DNA of 64,000 nt from Amycolatopsis thailandensis (GTDB lineage Bacteria; Actinomycetota; Actinomycetes; Mycobacteriales; Pseudonocardiaceae): contig NZ_NMQT01000066.1 in the NCBI RefSeq assembly GCF_002234405.1, positions 17,762 through 81,761 of the forward strand. Direction: 5' to 3'. Shown one piece after another: positions 27,001 through 35,656 of this stretch. The translations under genes and the position numbers were made by a program. Under the pieces are notes generated by a model, which did no database searches, was not told the DNA's origin, and saw only the letters and a program-made list of their open reading frames with translations. The stretch's first letter is position 1, and each line of letters opens with the position of its first letter.

Positions 27001-30000
27001 CCGCGGACCCCGGCCGAGCGGCGGGTGGCGGCCGTGTTCGCCGAGGTGCTGGGCGTCGGCCGGGTCGGCGCCGACGACGACTTCTTCGACCTGGGCGGTG
27101 ATTCGATCCTGGCGCTGCGGGTGGCCGGGCGCGCCGCGGAGGAGGGCCTGCGGATCAGCGTGCACGACCTGTTCCGGCACCGGACGGTCGCCGCGCTGGC
27201 CGGGGCCGCGCCGACGGCGGACGGGCCGCGTCCGGAGGTGACCCCGTTCAGCCTGCTGACACCCGAGGATCGCCGGCGTCTGCCCGAGGGGCTGGCCGAC
27301 GCCTATCCGCAGACGATGATGCAGCGCGCCATCCTCTACGAGATGACCGCGAGGCCCGGACGGACGCCGTATCACAACGTCACCGGTTTCCTGGTGGACC
27401 ATTTCACGCCGTTCTCCCGCGACGCGCTGGACCGGGCTGTGGCGGAACTGGTGGCCCGCCACGAAATCCTGCGGACGTCACTGGCGCCGGGCGGATTCGG
27501 CGAACCGCTCGCGCTGGTGCATCCGCGCGGCGCGCACCGGCCGCACGTGGTGGATCTTCGTGCGCTCCCCGAAGAGCAGCGCGAAGCCGCGTACACCGAG
27601 TTCTTCCGGCAGGAGAGCGTCACCCCGCTCGATCTGGACCGGCCGCCGTTGCTGCGCCTGGCCGTGCACCGCATGACCGACCGGTGGGCCCGGCTGACCG
27701 TCACCGACAACCACGCGATCATCGACGGCTGGAGCCTGACCTCCCTGCTGGCCGACCTGCGGGAGCTTTACGACGCCGGGGTCACCGGCAGGACGGTGCC
27801 CGAGTTCCGGCCGCCGCCACCGTTCGCCGAGTACGTCGCGCTCGAAGCGCGGGCCAAGAAGTCCTTCGAGGCGCGGGAATATTGGGCCGGTCAGGCGCGG
27901 ACGCTCACCCCCGCGACCCTGCCGAAGCCCGACCCCGAACCCGGGGACGACCAAGGCGTCCACGAGATCGAGCTGTCGCTGGAGGAGCTGACCGAACGCC
28001 TGCGCGCCGCCGCCGCGGCCGCCGGGGTACCGCTCAAGACGGTGATGATCGCGGCGCACCTGCGCGCTCTTCAGATCCTCTCGGGTACCACGGCGGTATC
28101 GACCGGGCTGACCTGCAACGGCCGCCCCGAGCTGCCGGGCGCCGAGCGGATGCGCGGACTGTTCCTGACCCTCGCGCCGTTCGGCGTCACCGAAACGCCC
28201 GCGACCTGGCGCGAGTTCCTGCGCGCGGTGTTCGCGAAGGAACGCGACATCCAGCCGTACCGCCGCTACCCGACCGCGTCGATGGCCAGGGACCGGGGCC
28301 ATCGGGTCATCACCACACTGGTCAACTACGTCAGCTTCCACAACATCGGCGCGGAGGTCTCCGACGACATGCGGGAGGTCGCCTATACCGACCTGCCGCT
28401 GGCCGTCACCTTCCACCCCCGGCTGATGACGCTCCAGGCCGACAAGGCGCTCCTCTCCCCGGCTCAGGCCGAAGCCGTGGCCAGGCTCCATCTGACCGTG
28501 CTGACGGCCATCGCCGACGGCGGCCCCGGGCCGTTCGGTTCGGCGTTCCTCGGCGAAGACGACGTGCAGCCGCTGACCGGCCCCGCCACTCTCCCTCGGG
28601 AAACCACCCTGCACGAGGCCTTCCGTGCGCAGGCCCGTCGGACACCCGACCGTGTCGCGATCGCGCCCGCGCTGTCCTACGCCGAATTGGACCGTCGATC
28701 CGATGCCGTGGCGGCGGATCTCGCCGGGCGCGGCGTCCGGCCCGGTGTCCCGGTGGGAGTGTTCGTCCCGGAACCGGCGGAGCGGGCGGTCGCCTGGCTC
28801 GGGGTGCTGAAGGCGGGCGCGGCCGTGGTCCCGCTCGCGGGCGCCTCGTTGCCCGCCGGATGCGAGGCACGGGCGGTGGTGTCCACCGTCGCCGAAGCGT
28901 CCTTCGGCCCGGTTCCCGTCCATCCTTTGACGGACGGGGCGTCGGCGGCACCGTTCACCGTGGTCACGGGGGACCTCGCCGTCGGAGCGCACTCGCATCG
29001 GGCGGTCCTCAGCCGCGTCGCCCCTACGGCGAAGGTGAGCTTGAACCTCGGGCCGAACGACGACGTGGACGCGTTCTGGGGACCGTTGCTGGGCGGCGGC
29101 CGGTTCGTGCCCGGGCCCGCTACCCCGCCCGACGCCGGACAGACGCGAGCGTCGATCGCGCGGCACCGGGTCAGGCGGCTGACCCTCACGGCCACCCTGG
29201 GCGCCCGGCTGCTCGACGAAGACCCGCATTGTCTGTCCGAAGTGGACGAACTGTGGGTGAGCGGGGAACTGCCGCCGTGGTGCCTGGACGTCCTCCCGGA
29301 CGGGATCACCGTCGTCACCGGGTACGGCAGTCCCGAAGCCGGGCATTTCGCCGCTCGTAAAGAGAACCCGGGTGCAGCGGGATACCGGCCGGCGCCGGGG
29401 GTACGGATCACCGTGCTCGACGGGCAGGGCCTTCCGGCACCCGCCGGGGTCACCGGTGAGATCCATCTGGCCGATCATCCCGGCGGACGCCCGGTCCGCA
29501 CCGGCGATCTCGGCTGGATCGACGGGAACCGCACACTCCGCGTCCTCGGTCCCGTGGGGCACCAGGTCCGCGTGCGGGGCGTCCGGGCCGACACCGCCCG
29601 GATCCGGACTGTCCTGTGCCGCCACCCGCAAGTGCGCGACGCGCTGGTGATGCCGGTCGAGGGGCGCCTGACCGCCTACTTGACCGGTTCCCGCGCCGAT
29701 CTGCGGCAGTTCGCCGCCGAACATCTGCCCGGGTCCCTCGTGCCCGAGGCGTGGACCTGGCTCGATGCCTTCCCGCTGTCTTCCGGCGGGCTCGTCGACG
29801 TCGGCGGGCTTCCCCTGCCGGAACCCGATCGGAAGGAGACCCGGCCGCGTGTCGCCGCCGCGTCGGCGACCGAGAGCACGCTCGCCACGATCTGGGCGGA
29901 GGTGCTGGATCTGGACGAAGTGGGGGTCACCGACGACTTCTTCGAGCTCGGCGGCGACTCGATGACCCTGCTGGACATGCGCTCGGCGGCCCAGCACGCC

Positions 30001-30882
30001 GGCATCGTCCTGACCGTCCCGATGGTGCTGGAGCATCCGACGATCAGGGGCCTGGTGACCGCGCTCTCGGCAGCCACGCCGTCGAGCCCATCGGCGTCGG
30101 CGAACCTGATCCGGCTGCGTGCGGGCGGCCCCCGCGCGCCGCTCTACCTGGTGCATCCCACCGGCGGCAGTGTCCGCTGGTACGTCAAGCTGGCGGCGCT
30201 GATCGACGAGGACCGCCCGGTGCTCGCGTTCCAGGCACCCGGGTCCGACGGCGCGGGTGAAACGCCGGAAACCGTGGAGGCGCTGGCGAAATCCTACGTC
30301 GCCGACCTCCTCGCCACCGGACAGGAGGAGCCGTTCACCTTGTGCGGCTGGTCCTTCGGCGCGGTGCTCATCCACGAGATGGCCCGGCAGCTGCACGCGG
30401 CGGGACGCCGGGTCGATCCGCCGCTGTTGCTGGACCCGCCGATGCCGACCGCCGCCGAGGCGAGCCGGGTCACCGAGCAGGCCGGTCTTCTCCGCGAGGC
30501 CGAAGAACTGGTGGCGACGCTCCCCCACGGCCGCTCCCCGGGACGCGACCGGCAGCTGGCCCGGATCCTGGACCTGCTCCGGCGTTCCCAGGCGATGGGG
30601 GTCACCACCGAATCGGTGGAGGGACTGCCGCTGCGGATGTGGCGGGCCCTGCTCCAGGCGCTGGCGGATCACCGGCACGGTCACTACGACGGTCCCGCCG
30701 TCCTGGTGCTGGCCCGCGAACGGACCGATTCCGGCCACGCCGACCAGGTCGCGCTGTGGACGGGACTCACCACCGGGCTGACCGTGCACACCGTCGACGG
30801 CGGTCACATGGACATCGTGGACTCGTCGGCGCCGGAAGTGGCCGCGATCATCCGTGCGGCCACGGCCGAGCGACCGCGGTGA
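24040..30882 (+). CDS. Nonribosomal peptide synthetase, C-A(Thr)-PCP / C*-A(dead)-PCP-TE
   Basis: A 2280-residue terminating synthetase. C (HHAVFDG, about residue 162); A (TSGSTGVPKG about 628) with my pocket reading D-F-W-S-V-G-M-V-H-K, close to threonine; PCP (Ser about 1022). Next is a second C-family domain of the DAYPQTMMQ type with NHAIIDG (about 1225) in place of HHxxxDG. An adenylation-like region follows whose A3 has become FTVVTGDLAVGAHSH, whose A5 is YGSPEA and whose A10 lacks the Lys (SSGGLVD). Then come PCP (GGDSM about 1971) and a type I thioesterase (GWSFGA about 2103; likely His in GGHMDIV). I infer that Thr is added and perhaps dehydrated before release. It overlaps the exporter gene by GTGA. 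Confidence 0.9.
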   Translation: MTDSDATELRARLAGMLLGGNSPGRVSPVRQAGPLRATPAQTGLWFHDELFGGSAAYTVPLALHVPGPLSPARVRAATDALVARHDALRTRFAYRDGEVWQDVRPDPAASVAVHEVSGLRAAGDLIRDLVAEPLDLAEGPLFETAVLRLADGGHVLVFRVHHAVFDGWSANILLREFTELYHRRSLPPATLRFADFAHRQHALIEGPEGERRLRFWKQELDGVPALDLPADRPRSTERSDRGALAAFTIEPAVADALGTLARAHGCTLFMAGMAAFQVLLGRFCGQDDVVVGTATANRPGTGYEDVIGFFANTVLIRGDLSGEPDFAGLLGRTRERCLAAFEHQDLPFEHLARELRPGRDPLCQAVFNLDAEVPPPSPEFDGVPAEPLGFTTDTAKFDLVLSLSRERSGGFRGSLEYSTDLFDRETAARMARGYAELLGRIARDATAPIGSLPVLPAAEEKLLAAGFDGGPDPAGSLVHTVFRERMPEDADAVAVVCGDEELTYRDLDLRANRLANRLLALGVRRGDRVAIGLPRSVDLAVAALGVLRAGAAYVPLDLAHPEARLRFALSDVDARVLVTRSGTATGELLAGRATVEIRLDDDTTAEYPAHDPGVPLKPEDLAYVIHTSGSTGVPKGVGVTHANVTTLIEANRETLPSSPADVWACAHSFAFDFSVWELWGALLSGGRVVIAPAETVRAPEAFADLIVRTGVTVLSQTPTAFGHLGPALSARQAELRLRRVVFGGEALAPSELADWTDRPGLGQVELVNMYGITETTVHVTLHRLTAADLPVPVSPVGGPFPGRRIHVLDERLRPVPPGVRGELYIAGAGLARGYLGRPALTAARFVADPFGPPGSRLYRSGDLARRRADGTLEYLGRSDQQVKIRGFRVEPGEVESALARIDGVRAAVVTARPDGYGTHRLIAYLTGDRRPVGETRARLRKDLPDHLVPSMFVWLDEFPLTANGKVDHARLPEPDRAHPDPTGTGPAPRTPAERRVAAVFAEVLGVGRVGADDDFFDLGGDSILALRVAGRAAEEGLRISVHDLFRHRTVAALAGAAPTADGPRPEVTPFSLLTPEDRRRLPEGLADAYPQTMMQRAILYEMTARPGRTPYHNVTGFLVDHFTPFSRDALDRAVAELVARHEILRTSLAPGGFGEPLALVHPRGAHRPHVVDLRALPEEQREAAYTEFFRQESVTPLDLDRPPLLRLAVHRMTDRWARLTVTDNHAIIDGWSLTSLLADLRELYDAGVTGRTVPEFRPPPPFAEYVALEARAKKSFEAREYWAGQARTLTPATLPKPDPEPGDDQGVHEIELSLEELTERLRAAAAAAGVPLKTVMIAAHLRALQILSGTTAVSTGLTCNGRPELPGAERMRGLFLTLAPFGVTETPATWREFLRAVFAKERDIQPYRRYPTASMARDRGHRVITTLVNYVSFHNIGAEVSDDMREVAYTDLPLAVTFHPRLMTLQADKALLSPAQAEAVARLHLTVLTAIADGGPGPFGSAFLGEDDVQPLTGPATLPRETTLHEAFRAQARRTPDRVAIAPALSYAELDRRSDAVAADLAGRGVRPGVPVGVFVPEPAERAVAWLGVLKAGAAVVPLAGASLPAGCEARAVVSTVAEASFGPVPVHPLTDGASAAPFTVVTGDLAVGAHSHRAVLSRVAPTAKVSLNLGPNDDVDAFWGPLLGGGRFVPGPATPPDAGQTRASIARHRVRRLTLTATLGARLLDEDPHCLSEVDELWVSGELPPWCLDVLPDGITVVTGYGSPEAGHFAARKENPGAAGYRPAPGVRITVLDGQGLPAPAGVTGEIHLADHPGGRPVRTGDLGWIDGNRTLRVLGPVGHQVRVRGVRADTARIRTVLCRHPQVRDALVMPVEGRLTAYLTGSRADLRQFAAEHLPGSLVPEAWTWLDAFPLSSGGLVDVGGLPLPEPDRKETRPRVAAASATESTLATIWAEVLDLDEVGVTDDFFELGGDSMTLLDMRSAAQHAGIVLTVPMVLEHPTIRGLVTALSAATPSSPSASANLIRLRAGGPRAPLYLVHPTGGSVRWYVKLAALIDEDRPVLAFQAPGSDGAGETPETVEALAKSYVADLLATGQEEPFTLCGWSFGAVLIHEMARQLHAAGRRVDPPLLLDPPMPTAAEASRVTEQAGLLREAEELVATLPHGRSPGRDRQLARILDLLRRSQAMGVTTESVEGLPLRMWRALLQALADHRHGHYDGPAVLVLARERTDSGHADQVALWTGLTTGLTVHTVDGGHMDIVDSSAPEVAAIIRAATAERPR

Positions 30883-32351
30883 GGTGGCCGGTACGCGCGT
30901 TGCTGCTGGCGGGAGGGATCTCCGCCTTCGGCTCGCAGATGAGCATGCTGGCGCTGCCGTGGTTCGTGCTGGAGCAGACCGGCTCGGCCGGACGGGCCGG
31001 CCTGGTCTTCGCCGCGCAGATCCTGCCCACCGCGCTGCTCGGCCTGCTTGGCGGCGAGGTCGTGCAGCGGTTCGGGCCCCGCCGGGTGATGGTGTGCTGC
31101 GACGCGGCGCGGGCGCCGGTGATCGCGCTGGTGCCGGTGCTGCACGCCGCGCAAGTGCTCAGCTTCGGCCTGCTTCTCGGGATCGTGGTGGTGCTCGGCG
31201 TGTTCACCATCCCCTATCTCGCCGCGCAACGGCTGCTGGGCACGGAACTGACGCACGACGACGCCGTGGCGGTCACCAAGGTCAACAGCGTGCTCGAAGG
31301 AACGGTGAACCTGGCGGCGTTCGCCGGTCCCGCGGTGGCCGGACTGCTGCTGACCACTTTGTCACCCGGGCAGGTGCTGCTCGCCGACGCGGCCACCTAC
31401 GCGGTGTCCGCCCTGCTCCTGTCGGCTGTGCCCGCCGTCGGCTCGGCTCGGGGAACCGTCGAAGCCCCGCGCGGGTTGCTGGCCGGGCTGGGATATCTGC
31501 GCGGGGACCGGTTCCTGGGCATGGCTGCCCTGTCGAGCGTGCTCTACGGCCTGCTGTTCCGGATGCTCTGGATCGCTCTGCCGTTACTGGCTTTCCGGCG
31601 CTTCGACGGCGACCCGGCGGTCGGCGGTCTGCTCGTCGCCTGCTCCGGGGCCGGTGCTGTGCTCGGTTCGATCACCGCCTACGCCGTGGCGTCGCGCTTC
31701 CCGCCCCGGCTGCTCGCCGCCGGCGCGGCGGTCGTGATCGCCCTGCCGCTATGGGTACTGGTCACCGGCGCCACGCTGCCCTGGCTGCTGGCCGCGCTCG
31801 CGCTGTCCGCGGCGGCGGTGCCCGTGCTGAACGCGCCCTACTTCACCCTGCTGACCACCCGTGTCCCCCCGGTGTGGCGACCGAAAGTGCTCCAGGCCGT
31901 CATCACCGTCAACGCCCTCGGCGGGCCCGCCGGGTTCCTCCTCGCGGGGTTCCTCATCGACCGTGCCGGGCTCGACCCGGTGCTGTACCTCGTCGCCATG
32001 GTGGCGACCTTCGCCAGCGCCGTCTTCGTCACCGCGGCCTGGCGAGCCGGCCCCACCCCCGACACCGGAAAGGCAGTACCGATGAACGAGAACGCACCGA
32101 CCGTGGAACGGACACGCGCCGAGACGGCCGCGGTCATCCTGGAGTTGTACCGAGCGGCCCTCGACAACGACGCGCTCACCGCCGACAGTGATTTCTTCGA
32201 AGCCGACGGGGACTCCATGGCGGCGTTCGAGCTGACCGTCGGCGTGCTCCGGGAGCTGGGCGTCGACCTGTCCGTGGGCGCGGTGTTCACCCATCCCTCG
32301 CCCAGCCTGCTGACCGACGCGGTGCTCGCCGTCGCCGCCGGGCGGGCGTGA
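30879..32351 (+). CDS. MFS exporter fused to a peptidyl/acyl carrier protein
   Basis: 490 residues. Residues 1 to about 400 form an EntS-like (MFS_3/DHA3) exporter with about 12 hydrophobic segments, starting ALLLAGGISAFGSQMSMLAL and including GPRRVMVCCDAARAP. Residues about 410-490 are a carrier domain: TRAETAAVILELYRAAL, DSDFFEADGDSMAAFELTVG and VGAVFTHPSPSLLTDAVLAV. The phosphopantetheine Ser is about residue 446. The fusion has no stop between the two parts. However, an internal ATG at 32082 with GGAAAGG (32067-32073) could also make the 89-residue carrier alone. It is coupled by GTGA to NRPS2 and by TGATG to the LanB-like gene. Fusing a carrier to an exporter is not an arrangement I know. 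Confidence 0.85.
   Translation: MRWPVRALLLAGGISAFGSQMSMLALPWFVLEQTGSAGRAGLVFAAQILPTALLGLLGGEVVQRFGPRRVMVCCDAARAPVIALVPVLHAAQVLSFGLLLGIVVVLGVFTIPYLAAQRLLGTELTHDDAVAVTKVNSVLEGTVNLAAFAGPAVAGLLLTTLSPGQVLLADAATYAVSALLLSAVPAVGSARGTVEAPRGLLAGLGYLRGDRFLGMAALSSVLYGLLFRMLWIALPLLAFRRFDGDPAVGGLLVACSGAGAVLGSITAYAVASRFPPRLLAAGAAVVIALPLWVLVTGATLPWLLAALALSAAAVPVLNAPYFTLLTTRVPPVWRPKVLQAVITVNALGGPAGFLLAGFLIDRAGLDPVLYLVAMVATFASAVFVTAAWRAGPTPDTGKAVPMNENAPTVERTRAETAAVILELYRAALDNDALTADSDFFEADGDSMAAFELTVGVLRELGVDLSVGAVFTHPSPSLLTDAVLAVAAGRA
32067..32084 (+). promoter_or_regulatory. Internal ribosome binding site before the carrier domain
   Basis: GGAAAGG at 32067-32073 stands 8 bases before an in-frame ATG at 32082, exactly where the exporter part ends and the carrier part begins. 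This looks like the start site of a once separate carrier gene, and it may still be used to make free carrier protein beside the fusion. Confidence 0.55.
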
Positions 32352-34624
32352 TGAGCGCGCTGGTCCCGATCGGGAGCCGGTGGTCGCTCTGGCCGCAGCT
32401 GGTGTTGCGCGGCGCCGGCTTCCCGGCGGCGGGCGTGCTCCGGCTCGCCCCCGAAGGGCTGGCCGCGGCGGCGGACGCGATCGCCGCGGAAGCACCGGAC
32501 AGCACGCGGCGCGCGGCCTTCGAGGACGCCTATCGTCAGGCGGCGGTCGACACCGCGTTCGTCCTGCGGGAGATCGCCGCGGACGATCGCTTCCGGGCCG
32601 CGATCACCTGGCAGAACCAGTCCGTCGTGGACGGAACGCTCATGCCCTTCCTCGCCTGGACCCCGACCGTCGCGAGCCGGACGAACATGCCGCGCAAGCG
32701 CGAGGAGCTGGTCGCCCGCTACTGGCAGAGGTTCTGCGTCAAGAACGACACGATCGGATTCTTCGGGCCGGTGGGCTGGGGACGATTCGATCCGGCGCTG
32801 ACCGGGATCCGGTTCGCCACCGCGCCGGAGCTGATCGAAAGCTCCGAGGTGTTCCTGTCGAGCTGGGCGATCGACTCGCTGGCCAAGACACTCGACCGGA
32901 AACCGGGCATCCGCCGCTGGCTGGCGCCGCGCCGGGTGCCGTTCGTCCGGCTCGACGACGGACAGGTCCGCGTACCGGGCAGGCCACCGGTCCCGATCGG
33001 CCCGGAGCAGGAAAAGATCTTCGCGCTGTGCGACGGCGTCCTCACCGCGGACGAGATCGGCCACCGTACCGGCGTCGAGGGCACGGCCCGGATCCTGGAA
33101 CGGATGTGCGACGACCGCTGGCTGACCTGGCGGCTGGAGGTGCCGGCCGGACCTCGTCCGGAAAGGGCGCTGCGAGCGCTGCTGGACCGGATCGGCGAGG
33201 ACCGGTTGCGCCGCGAGTGCCTGGAAACGCTCAAGCTGCTGGAATCCCGGCTCGATGAAGTCCGTGCCGCGGCGGACGCCGATTCGCTGGGCACCACGTT
33301 GTCCGCGCTCGGCGACGACTTCACCGGTTTGACCGACGTTGCCTCCCTGCGGGAGAAGGGCGCGCGGGTCGCGCCGTGCCGGGCGGTGGCCTACGCCGAC
33401 GCCCGCCGGGGAGACCGGGTCGTGCTCGGCACGCGGGTGGCCGAGGGACTCGCACCGCTGGAACTCTTCCTGACCAGCGCGAGATGGATGGCCACCGAAC
33501 TGGCCCGGCGCACTTCGGATCGCGCCAAGGCCATCCTGGCCGGGCTCGGCCCCGGACCGGTCGACCTGGCCTCCTTCTGGTTCGCGTGCATGCCGTTGCT
33601 GCACGGGGACGCCCCGGCCGACGCCGCGGACATCCAAGCGGAGTTCCGGCGCCGGTGGTCCTCGCTCCTGCCGGCCGAGGGCAGCCGGACGACCCTGTCG
33701 GCCGATTCACTGCGGCCCCGGGTGGAAGAGCTGTTCCCGGTGCCGCCGGGCACTCCCGGTTGGGCGGCTTCGCGGTACGTCAGCCCGGACGTGCTGCTGC
33801 TGGCGGACGGCGAGGAAGCCGTCGCACGCGGGGACTTCCAGATCGTGCTGGGCGAGCTGCACACCGCGATCAACACGATGGGCGCGTCGGTGTTCCTGAC
33901 CCAGCACCCCGACGTCGCCGAACTGCTGGACCTGACCACCGGCGACTTCCCTGGCCCGAGACTGCTTCCCTTGCTGGCCAAAGAGAATCACACCCGGTTG
34001 TCCGCCAGGACCCGCCAGTCGCTGGTGCGGGAACTGGACTATCAGGTCGCGCTGCTCGACCACACCGCCGACCCGGCGCGACCGCGGGTCGTGCTCAGCG
34101 CGGACGCGCTGGTCTCCGAACGCGCCGGACGGGTCATGGTCCGGTTGCCCGACGGCCGGGAGTTCGATGTCCTGGAGGTGTTCTCCCAGGCGCTGACCCG
34201 GCTGGTGATGGACGCGTTCCAGCCCGTCCCCGACCTGCCGCACACCCCGCGGATCACGGTGGACCGCCTGGTCGTCGCACGGGAGACCTGGCGGCCACGG
34301 GCGGATGAGCTCGCCTTCGCCCAGTCGAAGACCGAGTCCGAGCGGTTCCTCGGTGCGCGGGAATGGGCACGGCACAACCGGTTGCCCCGCTTCGTCTTCG
34401 CCGTTTCACCGACCGAGCCACGGCCGCTCTACGTCGACTTCGACAGTCCGGTCTACGTCCAGATCCTGGCGAAGGCCATCCGTCGACTGACCAGAAAGGA
34501 CCCGGACGCGACCCTGGTCCTCACCGAAATGCTGCCCACCCCCGAACAGACCTGGCTGACGGACGGCCAGGGCGACACCTACACCGCCGAACTCCGCCTC
34601 GTCGCCGTGGATCAGCTGGCCTGA
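32351..34624 (+). CDS. LanB-like protein (lantibiotic dehydratase N-terminal region only)
   Basis: 757 residues, about the size of 'small LanB' proteins that keep the tRNA-dependent N-terminal region and lack the elimination domain. The diagnostic stretch is RYWQRFCVKNDTIGFFGPVG at about residues 125-145, corresponding to the R.TPFG region of LanB. Other features are YVSPDVLLLADGEEA and the C-terminal block PRFVFAVSPTEPRPLYVDFD. Known relatives either glutamylate Ser/Thr from Glu-tRNA or, in PEARL enzymes, attach an amino acid from aminoacyl-tRNA to a peptide end. No precursor peptide or LanC is nearby. Overlap with the exporter-carrier gene (TGATG) suggests that the carrier or the NRPS chain is its target. 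The function is inferred. Confidence 0.8.
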   Translation: MSALVPIGSRWSLWPQLVLRGAGFPAAGVLRLAPEGLAAAADAIAAEAPDSTRRAAFEDAYRQAAVDTAFVLREIAADDRFRAAITWQNQSVVDGTLMPFLAWTPTVASRTNMPRKREELVARYWQRFCVKNDTIGFFGPVGWGRFDPALTGIRFATAPELIESSEVFLSSWAIDSLAKTLDRKPGIRRWLAPRRVPFVRLDDGQVRVPGRPPVPIGPEQEKIFALCDGVLTADEIGHRTGVEGTARILERMCDDRWLTWRLEVPAGPRPERALRALLDRIGEDRLRRECLETLKLLESRLDEVRAAADADSLGTTLSALGDDFTGLTDVASLREKGARVAPCRAVAYADARRGDRVVLGTRVAEGLAPLELFLTSARWMATELARRTSDRAKAILAGLGPGPVDLASFWFACMPLLHGDAPADAADIQAEFRRRWSSLLPAEGSRTTLSADSLRPRVEELFPVPPGTPGWAASRYVSPDVLLLADGEEAVARGDFQIVLGELHTAINTMGASVFLTQHPDVAELLDLTTGDFPGPRLLPLLAKENHTRLSARTRQSLVRELDYQVALLDHTADPARPRVVLSADALVSERAGRVMVRLPDGREFDVLEVFSQALTRLVMDAFQPVPDLPHTPRITVDRLVVARETWRPRADELAFAQSKTESERFLGAREWARHNRLPRFVFAVSPTEPRPLYVDFDSPVYVQILAKAIRRLTRKDPDATLVLTEMLPTPEQTWLTDGQGDTYTAELRLVAVDQLA

Positions 34625-35649
34625 GCCGCAGTACCGGAGTGTGCCGTCGGAGCGCAACTCCGCGTCCAGGTCGTCGGTGGTCGGACCCCAGTAGCCGAAG
34701 TCCGGTGACCGGCCGGCCCGGTAACGGGCGGCGTCCAACCGCAGTGAGTGGACGAACTGCGGCACGTACGCCATGTTGTCGAACGGAGTCGCGATCGCAC
34801 CGTCCAGCCACAACGTGCAGACACGCAACCGATCGCCGCCAGGGTCGGCCGGTCCGATCTCCAGTGCGATACGTGACCGGTCGCCGACCAGGATTTCCGT
34901 CACGCACCAACGAGAAACGTCGAAGTCGAGGGCCGCGGCAACCGCGTCCAGGGTCGCAGCGGTCGCGACCTCGTCGAGGGCGATCGGCTCAGGCAACCCG
35001 CCGAATCCCAGCTGTTCCAGGGTGGCGCGCAGATTCGGATAGTCGGGCACTCGATCGGGATAGGTCGTGTACACGCCGACATTGCGCAGGGACGGCACAT
35101 GCGGTTTCTCCGGACCGGCCAGCCGGACGCCGGCCAGGAACACCCCCGCGGCCCGGTGATGAGGCGCGACATAGTCGGCAGGCCCCAGCTCCACCGCGAA
35201 ACTCGCCCGGTCGCCGTAGACCCCTGCGACCGCGTGCCGAACGCACCGAGCACCTCATCGGCAACGGCACGCCAAGCAGCCGGATCGTCTCCGGCGATCT
35301 GCGCGGACCTGCCGTCGGCCGTGAGGTCGGGTGGTTGTCCGGCCAGTCCGAGCAGACTTTCGCCGCTGCGGTGACGCACCAGCGGATCCGGGTCCGACAT
35401 TCCCCGGTGTAACGCGGCCAACGAACGCGGGATGATCGGCAACTCCCGCAGCGCTTCGGCCGCCGCCACCCGATCGTCCCGCTCGCCGAGGCTCTCCAGC
35501 ATCGTGGCCACTTCGGACACGTACTCGTCGTCGCCGGTCGCCTCCCACAGCGCTCGCGCGATCCGTACCCGGGCCACTCCCCGAGCCGTGGGAAGAGCCG
35601 CCTGGAGGGAGGTGGTCCTGTCCAGGCGGAATTCGCTTGTGCCGTCCAC
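34406..35649 (-). pseudogene. HEAT-repeat protein gene, frameshifted and 3'-truncated
   Basis: The first part (35649 to about 35225) encodes helical repeats: VARVRIARALWEATGDDEYV, EALRELPIIPRSLAALHRGM and DPLVRHRSGESLLGLAG. At about 35225 the sense changes by one base to a second frame (VYGDRASFAVELGPADYVAP, later DGAIATPFDNMAYVPQFVHS). The second frame then runs into the antisense of the LanB-like gene and ends at 34406; its last 70 or so residues have no sense of their own. So the gene appears frameshifted and its original end replaced at the NRPS island junction. Its ATG at 35649 directly abuts a MITE-like element. Confidence 0.6.
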
Positions 35650-35656
35650 TCGGTGA

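Noticed and set aside
30879..32351. Two separate genes (exporter and carrier)
   Set aside because: No stop codon separates them in the given sequence; the internal start is noted as an additional possibility instead.
32351..34624. Complete class I lanthipeptide cluster
   Set aside because: No LanC, no elimination domain and no precursor peptide are nearby; the gene is coupled to NRPS and carrier genes instead.
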